The translations under genes were made by a program, and so were the position numbers. This document shows, one piece after another, positions 1 to 5,831 of a stretch of 7,304 nt of DNA. The notes beneath the pieces are model-generated. The model was not told where the DNA came from, did not search any database, and worked only from the letters and a program-made list of their open reading frames with translations. Source of the stretch: an uncultured Clostridia bacterium (GTDB lineage Bacteria; Bacillota; Clostridia; Peptostreptococcales; Acidaminobacteraceae); the NCBI GenBank assembly GCA_937880545.1, contig CALFKA010000095.1, positions 1-7,304 of the forward strand, in the 5' to 3' direction. Numbering within the stretch: position 1 is the first letter of the stretch; the number at the start of each line of letters is the position of its first letter.

Positions 1-2
1 GT

Positions 3-1514
3 CTGGGTCCGCTCAATCGCGAGAGCGCTTTTGTCCTGGAGTACTTCGGGGTAGAAGCACCACCCTTGCTAGAAGACATCAAGACGCAGGTCAAAGATGT
101 CGCTTACTCGAAGTCGGAAGGTGTGACGGCGGATGAATCTATCGGTGGCGTCTTTAACAAGATGCACGAGGACTCTCAGCGCACACTGGCAGTTGTCGAT
201 GACAACAGCTATCTGATAGGCCTGGTGACCATGCATGATGTAGCGATGAGCACGATCAGAGGCGATATCTACCATCTGGATACGTCGCTGAGGCATCTGA
301 AAGAGATTCTGGGCGGAACGGAACTTGCACCCTGCGCAGAAAGATACAAGGGCAAGATTGCCGTGGCAGCCTATTATCCGACAAACGAGAAACTCCTCCA
401 GCTTCTGACCCCGGAGAGGATCCTGATTGTAGGGGACCGCTATGAAGTAATCGAATCGGCAATTGACAGCGGTGTTCCATTGATCCTCGTTTCCGGTAGC
501 CACAAATTGCCTGAGTGGTTGTGCGAAAAAGCAGAAGAGAAGGGTACGGGTATTCTCTCCTGCTCCATGGATACCTACACCATGGCAAAATTGTTAACGC
601 AGTGCAATGAGATCGGCTCTATCGCGATCACCGACAATTTAAAAGTGTTCCGAGAAGACGATCTACTGGAAGTAGCAGTAGAGGTCATGTCGAGCACCAA
701 CTTCTCGACCTACCCTGTCGTGGACAGAGATGGCCGATATCTCGGAATGATTGCGAGAAGACATATTTTATTAGGAGCGGGAAAAGAAGTCATTCTCGTC
801 GATCACAACGAGTCAAGTCAGTCTGCTCCGGGCATCAAACAGGCGAAGATTCTAGAAGTCGTAGACCATCATAGAATAGGTGATCTTTTGACAAATGAAC
901 CCATCTACTTCCGAAATGAACCCGTAGGAAGCACCTGCACGATTGTCGAGCGAATCTACCGAGAGTCCGCAATCGAGCCGAGTGAGCAGATGAAAGGCCT
1001 TCTTCTAAGCGGGATTCTCTCGGATACTCTCGACCTGAACTCCCCCACGGCGACGCTACAGGACAGCAAAGCCATTGAGCGTTTGGAGAAGGTTGTGGAG
1101 GACAGGGCAGAGTATACCAGGCGGATGTTTACAGAGGGAAGCCGGATAGAAGACACAGAGACGATGGAGAGCCTCCTGCAAAGAGATTTTAAACGCTTTG
1201 ATGTCAGCGGAAGAAGCCTGGGAATCTCTCAGCTCTATACGATGGACAGAGACAATATCCTAAAAAGAGAGAATGAGATCCTGCAGTCCCTTAAAGAAAA
1301 CACTCGACAGAATGAAGAGATCCTCTCGACGATGTTGGTGATCACGGATATTCTCTCGCAGGGTTCCTATATCTATGCCTATTCACAGGAACCGGGCTTC
1401 CTTACACGCACTTTCGGCAATGATTTCTCCCAAGGGAAATTTCTGCCGGGCGTGCTTTCGAGAAAGAAGCAGATTGTACCGGCCATCATGCAGAGAAATC
1501 CTGGTGGCATCTAG
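3..1514 (+). CDS. ppaC: Manganese-dependent inorganic pyrophosphatase with CBS and DRTGG domains (family II), 5' partial
   Basis: Hydrolyses pyrophosphate to phosphate in the cytosol, pulling biosynthetic reactions forward. The frame is open to the window edge. The 21 codons before the TTG at 66 encode family sequence (GPLNRESAFVLEYFGV), so TTG-66 is not the start, and ~40-45 N-terminal residues with the first DHH-domain metal ligands lie upstream. Order seen: end of the N-terminal DHH segment, CBS 1 (about 105-260), DRTGG domain (about 385-640), CBS 2 (about 640-780), then the rest of the DHH domain with DHNE (801-812), VDHHR (DHH 864-872) and SDTL (Asp 1023-1025), and the DHHA2 domain with DFKRF (Lys 1191-1193) and SRKKQ (1458-1472). 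The DHH and DHHA2 catalytic motifs within the window are intact. Known for the family: the CBS pair binds adenine nucleotides (AMP/ADP inhibit, ATP activates), and DRTGG-containing forms respond to diadenosine polyphosphates. Such regulation here is inferred. The stop is TAG. The upstream promoter is not visible. Confidence 0.95.
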   Translation: MGPLNRESAFVLEYFGVEAPPLLEDIKTQVKDVAYSKSEGVTADESIGGVFNKMHEDSQRTLAVVDDNSYLIGLVTMHDVAMSTIRGDIYHLDTSLRHLKEILGGTELAPCAERYKGKIAVAAYYPTNEKLLQLLTPERILIVGDRYEVIESAIDSGVPLILVSGSHKLPEWLCEKAEEKGTGILSCSMDTYTMAKLLTQCNEIGSIAITDNLKVFREDDLLEVAVEVMSSTNFSTYPVVDRDGRYLGMIARRHILLGAGKEVILVDHNESSQSAPGIKQAKILEVVDHHRIGDLLTNEPIYFRNEPVGSTCTIVERIYRESAIEPSEQMKGLLLSGILSDTLDLNSPTATLQDSKAIERLEKVVEDRAEYTRRMFTEGSRIEDTETMESLLQRDFKRFDVSGRSLGISQLYTMDRDNILKRENEILQSLKENTRQNEEILSTMLVITDILSQGSYIYAYSQEPGFLTRTFGNDFSQGKFLPGVLSRKKQIVPAIMQRNPGGI

Positions 1515-1536
1515 AATATCTTGAAGAAAAGATCTA

Positions 1537-1571
1537 AGACTGATGGAAAACTCAGTCTATTCCACTCAGTC
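1537..1571 (+). repeat. Inverted repeat with a duplicated right arm in the leader before the SDR gene
   Basis: AGACTGA (1537-1543) is complementary to TCAGTCT (1552-1558), giving a 7-bp stem with an 8-base loop. The octamer ACTCAGTC occurs twice, at 1550-1557 and 1564-1571, so the left arm could also pair with the second copy over 6 bp (GACTGA with TCAGTC). No T-run follows either arm, so this is not a standard rho-independent terminator. It begins 22 bases after the pyrophosphatase stop and buries the ATG at 1543. Function is unknown; it could be an mRNA-stabilising or processing hairpin, or chance. Confidence 0.4.
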
Positions 1572-1626
1572 AGTTCAAAAAGTCACCATCAACTTCAATG
1601 ATAGAAGAGAAACAGTGAGAACAATT

Positions 1627-2409
1627 GTGAAGATAGCAGTGGTAACCGGCGCCAGCCGGGGACTGGGAAGAGAAATACAAAAACAACTTCTAAGGCTCGG
1701 TTTTGAAGTGATCACGATGAGTCGTACAAAACCGGATGATTTGTCGTCCCACCATCTTTTTCTTGACCTTCTCGACGCAGAAAACATGGAAACAATAAAT
1801 GGGAAGGTAGTTGCACTTGCTCCGGACGGGATTGATCTTCTTGTAAACTGTGCGGGATTCGGTATCAGCGGACCTTTTGAAGAGACGTCTCTTCAGGATG
1901 TGCGCAGGCAGTTTGATGTCAATGTCTTTGGTGCGTGGGAGTTGACGAGAAAGCTCCTCCCGCTTCTGGAAAGGAAGAAGGGAAGGATTCTGTTCGTTGG
2001 ATCCGTGGCAGGCACGGTGCCGATCCCATTTCAGAGCTTCTATAGCGTCACAAAATCAGCCCTGAAGCATATGAGTCTCTGTCTTGATATCGAACTGAAG
2101 CCGCTAGGGATGCGAAGCATGTGTGTAGAACTTGGTGATATTCGCACAACATTTACCGATCACCGTCAAAAGATCGACTGCAGTGAAAAGTATGCAGCCA
2201 GATGTAACCGCTCTGTTGCGATGATGGAGAAAGATGAGCGCAAAGGGGACAGCCCGGAAAATGTGGCTCCCGAGATCCTCAAGACCGCTCTTTCTAAAAA
2301 TCCTCCCCCGGTGTGGACGCATGGAAAAAGCTATCAGTTACTTAGTAGTCTGTATCGTATGATGCCGGTGAGACTTTCCAACGCCATCATCGGACGGATG
2401 TATGGTTAG
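1627..2409 (+). CDS. Classical short-chain dehydrogenase/reductase (SDR), NAD(P)-dependent
   Basis: A 260-residue Rossmann-fold oxidoreductase, the usual size for a classical SDR; the substrate cannot be read from sequence. Motifs, numbered from GTG-1627: TGASRGLG cofactor loop (residues 7-14), NCAG variant of NNAG (74-77), structural Asn (99), catalytic Ser126 and the YSVTK motif with Tyr139 and Lys143. Arg within the glycine loop and Arg after strand 2 (MSR) suggest NADP(H) preference by family rules; this is inference. No signal peptide or membrane segment is seen, so it is probably cytosolic. Start choice: an in-frame ATG at 1543 would add 28 residues (MENSVYSTQS...) with no SDR character, and that ATG lies in a hairpin. 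GTG-1627 gives MKIAVVTGAS, the normal SDR N-terminus. Neither start has a strong Shine-Dalgarno (GTGAG at 1615-1619 is weak). A weak promoter candidate is TTCAAA (1574-1579), 17 bp, AATGAT (1597-1602). Co-transcription with the pyrophosphatase is also possible. The stop is TAG. Confidence 0.88.
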   Translation: MKIAVVTGASRGLGREIQKQLLRLGFEVITMSRTKPDDLSSHHLFLDLLDAENMETINGKVVALAPDGIDLLVNCAGFGISGPFEETSLQDVRRQFDVNVFGAWELTRKLLPLLERKKGRILFVGSVAGTVPIPFQSFYSVTKSALKHMSLCLDIELKPLGMRSMCVELGDIRTTFTDHRQKIDCSEKYAARCNRSVAMMEKDERKGDSPENVAPEILKTALSKNPPPVWTHGKSYQLLSSLYRMMPVRLSNAIIGRMYG

Positions 2410-2541
2410 ACATCAAAACTTCCTGTATCGATGATTCACTCAAAGTAATGACGGTGAGTGTGCAATGGTGTATGATGCAAGATAAGCAAGATGATTTCTC
2501 CTTCAGGAAAAACCGATGGAATCAGCTGCCAAAAATCATAC

Positions 2542-2570
2542 TTGCACGAAAAATATCCTTGGGGTACAAT
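2542..2570 (+). promoter_or_regulatory. Sigma-A-type promoter of the tRNA-Pro/tRNA-Val unit
   Basis: The -35 box is TTGCAC (2542-2547) and the -10 box is TACAAT (2565-2570), with an ideal 17-bp spacer. An A-tract (AAAAA, 2531-2535) lies just upstream of the -35 and resembles an UP element. Expected transcription start is near 2577, leaving about 8 leader bases before the tRNA at 2585. Both hexamers are close to consensus, as expected for stable RNA genes. The 130 bases between the SDR stop and this promoter hold no gene and no clear terminator that I can see. Confidence 0.8.
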
Positions 2571-2584
2571 AGCATATGTCACTT

Positions 2585-2661
2585 CGGGGTGTAGCTCAGT
2601 TTGGTAGAGTGCTTGAATGGGGTTCAAGAGGCCGCAGGTTCGATTCCTGTCACTCCGACCA
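2585..2661 (+). tRNA. tRNA-Pro (anticodon GGG)
   Basis: A 77-nt cloverleaf that folds fully by eye. The acceptor stem pairs CGGGGTG (2585-2591) with CACTCCG (2651-2657), with one G-T pair. The D arm is GCTC/GAGT, and the anticodon stem is CTTGA/TCAAG with the 7-base loop ATGGGGT. The anticodon GGG is at 2619-2621, preceded by T33 and followed by G37, as is typical of tRNA-Pro. The T arm has loop TTCGATT. The discriminator is A2658, followed by an encoded CCA (2659-2661). It reads CCC and CCU codons. Confidence 0.97.
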
Positions 2662-2667
2662 AGATAT

Positions 2668-2744
2668 GTTGGTGTAGCTCAGCCGGTTAGAGTACCTGCT
2701 TGACATGCAGGGGGTCGGTGGTTCGAGTCCACTCACCAACACCA
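2668..2744 (+). tRNA. tRNA-Val (anticodon GAC)
   Basis: A 77-nt cloverleaf beginning 6 bases after tRNA-Pro, so the two are cut from one precursor. The acceptor stem GTTGGTG (2668-2674) pairs perfectly with CACCAAC (2734-2740). The D arm is GCTC/GAGT, and the anticodon stem is CCTGC/GCAGG with loop TTGACAT. The anticodon GAC is at 2702-2704. The T arm is GGTGG/CCACT with loop TTCGAGT. The discriminator is A2741 and CCA is encoded at 2742-2744. It reads GUC and GUU codons. Confidence 0.97.
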
Positions 2745-2746
2745 AG

Positions 2747-2773
2747 AAAAGCGCTGGGATTCCAGCGCTTTTT
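2747..2773 (+). terminator. Rho-independent terminator of the tRNA unit
   Basis: AGCGCTGG (2750-2757) and CCAGCGCT (2762-2769) form a perfect 8-bp GC-rich stem with a GATT loop, followed by a run of five T (2769-2773). The preceding AAA (2747-2749) can extend the stem against the T-run, so it may also work weakly on the opposite strand. It starts 2 bases after the tRNA-Val CCA end and closes the tRNA transcript before lepA. Confidence 0.92.
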
Positions 2774-2784
2774 GCATATGTGTA

Positions 2785-2833
2785 AATAATTGTCGTCTTT
2801 GTGTGTATCTGTTGCTCTCTTGCAACGTATGAT
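2785..2833 (+). promoter_or_regulatory. Candidate lepA-hemW promoter region (tentative)
   Basis: A strong terminator precedes this gap, so lepA needs its own promoter in the ~80 bases before its start. Two -10-like hexamers are visible: AATAAT (2785-2790) and TATGAT (2828-2833). Neither has a good -35 at normal spacing. Use of TATGAT would put transcription start near 2840, only a few bases before the ribosome binding site. Use of AATAAT would give a ~58-base leader containing the small dyad GTTGC/GCAAC (2811-2815 and 2822-2826). Exact assignment is uncertain. Confidence 0.25.
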
Positions 2834-2854
2834 AAAATGCCACCAGGAGGTTCT

Positions 2855-4669
2855 ATGTCCAAACATTCTTTGGAGAATATTCGAAATTTCTCCATTATTG
2901 CCCATATTGACCATGGAAAAAGCACTCTGGCGGATCGCCTCATCGAATCCACCGGAGGTCTTACAGAGCGCGAAATGAAAGAACAGGTCCTCGACAACAT
3001 GGATCTGGAAAGAGAGCGCGGAATTACCATTAAACTACAGACCGCTCGTCTTCGCTATGTAGCGAGGGACGGAAAAGAGTATCAGCTCAATCTTATCGAT
3101 ACACCCGGTCACGTAGACTTTACATACGAAGTATCTCGTTCGCTCGCAGCCTGTGAGGGGGCGCTTCTGGTGGTGGATGCCAGTCAGGGGGTGGAGGCGC
3201 AGACCATTGCCAATGTCTATCTTGCCGATGGCCAGGGGCTTGAAATTGTTCCGGTTCTAAATAAGATCGATTTGCCTTCGGCAAGGCCTGAAGAGGTTAT
3301 AGCGGAAATTGAAGAAATCATCGGAGTCTATGCAGAGGATGCTCCCCGCATCAGCGCAAAGACCGGACAGAACATCACAGAGGTATTTGAAGAAGTCATT
3401 AAAAAAGTACCTGCGCCTCAGGGGGATCCTGAAGCGCCACTGAAGGCTCTAGTCTTTGACTCATTCTATGATAGTTATAAAGGTGCCATTCCCATGATTC
3501 GTCTCTTCGATGGAGAAGTGAAGAAGGGTGATAACGTGCGCATGATGGCGGCAAAGCAGGAATTTGAGGTGACGGAAGTGGGGGTGTTTACTCCCGCTAT
3601 GCGACCCGTTGCATCTTTAAAGGCGGGAGAAGTTGGCTATCTTGTTGCGTCCATTAAAGATGTTCGCTCGGTGCGGGTAGGGGAGACGGTTACCAGTGCC
3701 GATCACCCGGTCAAAGAACCGCTACCCGGATATAAAAAGGCGCAGCCCATGGTCTTCTGCGGACTCTATCCTGCTGAGGGAGAAGACTATGACAATATTC
3801 GCGATGCTCTGGAAAAACTTCAGCTAAATGATGCCTCCCTCACTTTTGAACCGGAGACAAGTGTTGCGCTGGGCTTTGGATATCGCTGTGGATTCTTGGG
3901 GCTTCTGCATATGGAAATCATTCAGGAGCGGCTGGAGAGAGAGTTTGACCTCGACCTGATTGCCACAGCTCCGAGCGTCATCTATAAAGTCTTCACGACC
4001 AAGGGAGAGGAGCTTTGGATTCAAAACCCGACAAATCTTCCCCCGGTGACGGAAATCTCCTCTATCCATGAGCCGATTGTCAAATCCAGTATTATTGTGC
4101 CAAAAGACTATATCGGAAATGTCATGGAACTGGCGCAGAGCCGCCGAGGGGTATTCATCGACATGAACTTCTTAGATGAGAGGCGAGCGCTGCTCCACTA
4201 CGAACTTCCCCTCAACGAGATCATCTACGACTTTTTCGATGCGTTGAAGAGCAAAACCCGAGGATATGGTTCCTTCGACTACGAACTCGACCGCTACGAA
4301 GCGAGTAACCTAGTGAAGATGGACATACTGATTAACTACGAGTTGATCGACGCTTTCAGTATTATTGTCCACCGCGACAAAGCTGTTGCAAGAGGTAGGC
4401 AGATCGTGGAGAGGCTGAAGGATGCCATTCCCAGGCAACAGATTCCCATTCCGCTTCAAGCAGCTATCGGCGGAAGCATTATCGCAAGAGAAACCATACG
4501 GGCCTTGCGTAAGGACGTTCTCGCCAAATGCTACGGAGGTGATATTTCCAGGAAGAAGAAACTTCTGGAGAAGCAGAAGGAAGGCAAGAAGCGCATGCGC
4601 CAGTTCGGCAGTGTGGAAGTACCTCAGCAAGCGTTTCTCAGTGTGCTTAAGTTTGATGATGAAAAATGA
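2855..4669 (+). CDS. lepA: Elongation factor 4 (LepA), ribosome-associated translational GTPase
   Basis: A 604-residue GTPase, the normal LepA length. It binds ribosomes in an EF-G-like manner and is linked in other bacteria to back-translocation, stalled-ribosome rescue or initiation/biogenesis effects; its exact role is still debated. G motifs: AHIDHGKS P-loop (16-23), switch I RERGITIK (Thr58), DTPGH (82-86), NKID (136-139) and SAK (167-169). Domain II and EF-G-like domains follow. The LepA-specific C-terminus carries GGDISRKKKLLEKQKEGKK and ends in VPQQAFLSVLK, which separates it from EF-G and TypA. Start: ATG-2855 is preceded by AGGAGG (2845-2850). An in-frame GTG at 2801 would add 18 residues of non-family sequence spanning the upstream leader, so it is rejected. 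The gene overlaps hemW at its 3' end, implying an operon with translational coupling. The stop is TGA. Confidence 0.98.
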   Translation: MSKHSLENIRNFSIIAHIDHGKSTLADRLIESTGGLTEREMKEQVLDNMDLERERGITIKLQTARLRYVARDGKEYQLNLIDTPGHVDFTYEVSRSLAACEGALLVVDASQGVEAQTIANVYLADGQGLEIVPVLNKIDLPSARPEEVIAEIEEIIGVYAEDAPRISAKTGQNITEVFEEVIKKVPAPQGDPEAPLKALVFDSFYDSYKGAIPMIRLFDGEVKKGDNVRMMAAKQEFEVTEVGVFTPAMRPVASLKAGEVGYLVASIKDVRSVRVGETVTSADHPVKEPLPGYKKAQPMVFCGLYPAEGEDYDNIRDALEKLQLNDASLTFEPETSVALGFGYRCGFLGLLHMEIIQERLEREFDLDLIATAPSVIYKVFTTKGEELWIQNPTNLPPVTEISSIHEPIVKSSIIVPKDYIGNVMELAQSRRGVFIDMNFLDERRALLHYELPLNEIIYDFFDALKSKTRGYGSFDYELDRYEASNLVKMDILINYELIDAFSIIVHRDKAVARGRQIVERLKDAIPRQQIPIPLQAAIGGSIIARETIRALRKDVLAKCYGGDISRKKKLLEKQKEGKKRMRQFGSVEVPQQAFLSVLKFDDEK

Positions 4670-5768
4670 TCTGGGGATCTATATCCACATTCCTTTTTGC
4701 AGAAAGAAATGCGACTACTGCGACTTCGCCAGCTTTTGCTCTGATGAAGAAGTGCAGAGCCGCTATATTTACGACCTTGTCAAAGAGAGCGGACAGTACC
4801 GCCATCTTACAGACACTGCCCATATAACAACTCTATATTTTGGAGGAGGAACGCCCAGTGCGCTTCCTCCCTTTTTGCTACGCAAACTCCTGAGTACTCT
4901 ACCTGAGAATTACTTTCAGGCAGAAGAAATTACTTTTGAGATGAATCCGGAGAGTGTGACGGAGGAAAAACTCAGGATTTTAAAGCGGTTCGGTATCAAT
5001 CGCATCAGCCTGGGTGTACAGAGCCTCAATGACAGGACCCTTCAGCTTCTCGGTCGCGTCCATTCTTCAGAAGACGTAGGCAGGGCGGTAGCTCTTATCA
5101 GAGCGGCAGGTTTTGATAACCTCAATCTGGACCTGATGTACGGCATTGCCGAAGGGCACGGGGTGGAGGAGAGTCTCTGTGGTCTGCTAGAACTCGCGCC
5201 GGAGCATATCTCGACATACCCTCTGGAGCTATATGATCATCTGCCATTGGCAAAAAAAGTAAAACTCGTCGATGACGAAGTGTCTGTGGATGAGTTCTCT
5301 CTAATAAATGAGAAACTAAGTGAAAGAGGTTATATTCGCTATGAGATATCCAATTTTTCGCTTCCGAGCTACGCATCTCGCCATAACAGAGCCTATTGGA
5401 GACGTAACGATTACCTGGGTCTGGGCGTGTCTGCCCATAGCCTACTCGGGTCGGTGCGTCACAGCAATCTTTTAACTCTTGAAGAATATCATAGAGCTCT
5501 GTCAAGCGGTGAGAAGCCGGTGGCGGAGAGGACACCTCTGAGACAGAAAGACGAAAGCTTTGAGACACTTATGCTGGGTCTGAGGCTGACAGAAGGCGTG
5601 GATATAAAAGCGTATCGGGAGAGATTCGGAGAGTTTAGTGAAGCCCAGAAGAAGGCAATTGAAAGGTTTGCGTCTCAAAATCTTCTGGAAATGGAAGAGG
5701 ATTGGCTTCGATTGACACCAGAAGGGATGAATATGATGAATCCCATCCTGGTTGCCTTGATGGATTAG
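4656..5768 (+). CDS. hemW: Heme chaperone HemW, radical SAM protein (formerly HemN-like coproporphyrinogen oxidase)
   Basis: A 370-residue radical-SAM protein thought to bind heme and hand it to membrane acceptors such as respiratory enzymes. Visible: CRKKCDYC, a CX3CX2C iron-sulfur cluster motif (Cys15, 19, 22) followed by Asp-Phe where true HemN oxidases have a further Cys; the SAM-binding FGGGTPS (62-68); NPESV; the strand GINRISLGVQS; and NLDLMYGI. The HNxxYW heme-binding motif (His243, Asn244, Tyr247, Trp248) identifies HemW rather than the CPO enzyme HemN, so many databases' coproporphyrinogen oxidase label would mislead. Two adjacent ATG codons (4656, 4659) can start it. Either overlaps the lepA end (14 or 11 bases), and there is no clear Shine-Dalgarno, so reinitiation by ribosomes finishing lepA is likely. 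The longer open frame reaching back to 4422 lies inside lepA and lacks family sequence. The stop is TAG. Confidence 0.95.
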   Translation: MMKNDLGIYIHIPFCRKKCDYCDFASFCSDEEVQSRYIYDLVKESGQYRHLTDTAHITTLYFGGGTPSALPPFLLRKLLSTLPENYFQAEEITFEMNPESVTEEKLRILKRFGINRISLGVQSLNDRTLQLLGRVHSSEDVGRAVALIRAAGFDNLNLDLMYGIAEGHGVEESLCGLLELAPEHISTYPLELYDHLPLAKKVKLVDDEVSVDEFSLINEKLSERGYIRYEISNFSLPSYASRHNRAYWRRNDYLGLGVSAHSLLGSVRHSNLLTLEEYHRALSSGEKPVAERTPLRQKDESFETLMLGLRLTEGVDIKAYRERFGEFSEAQKKAIERFASQNLLEMEEDWLRLTPEGMNMMNPILVALMD

Positions 5769-5774
5769 AGAGGT

Positions 5775-5804
5775 TTGCAATGCTCAGTCTGGTTGTTATA
5801 CAAT
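5775..5804 (+). promoter_or_regulatory. Sigma-A-type promoter of the P-type ATPase gene
   Basis: TTGCAA (5775-5780) is followed after 18 bp by TACAAT (5799-5804); an overlapping reading is TATACA (5797-5802) at 16 bp. Expected transcription start is near 5811, giving a leader of about 20 bases with the ribosome binding site. The boxes closely resemble those of the tRNA promoter at 2542. The promoter starts 7 bases after the hemW stop, and no terminator is seen between, so some read-through from lepA-hemW is possible. Confidence 0.65.
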
Positions 5805-5831
5805 ACAGAGAGCGAAAAAAACGGAGGTACT

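Noticed and set aside
1081..1200. Possible loss of a catalytic Lys in the pyrophosphatase, where the usual KAGT-like segment reads TEGS
   Set aside because: From recalled B. subtilis numbering, the substrate-binding Lys (K205) falls in the later DxKxF motif. This is intact here as DFKRF (Lys 1191-1193), as is SRKKQ.
2436..2460. CACTC/GAGTG hairpin as a terminator after the SDR gene
   Set aside because: It has only a 5-bp stem, a 14-base loop and no following T-run, so it does not meet a rho-independent terminator pattern.
2585..2744. tRNA genes as an integration site for a mobile element
   Set aside because: No integrase gene and no repeat of a tRNA 3' end is visible elsewhere in the window. 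The unit is intact and followed directly by its terminator and lepA.
2650..3030. Minus-strand open frames across the tRNAs and the lepA start (also 2687-2914)
   Set aside because: These read the antisense of tRNA-Val and the start of lepA. The peptide containing WTRTTDPLHVKQVL is a familiar false protein produced by antisense tRNA translation. No ribosome binding site or family match is visible.
4422..4655. 78-codon N-terminal extension of hemW
   Set aside because: It overlaps the conserved lepA C-terminus in another frame. HemW proteins begin a few residues before the IHIPFC motif, which matches a start at 4656 or 4659.
5122..5568. 148-codon minus-strand open frame inside hemW
   Set aside because: It is opposite conserved HemW coding sequence and shows no protein family features.
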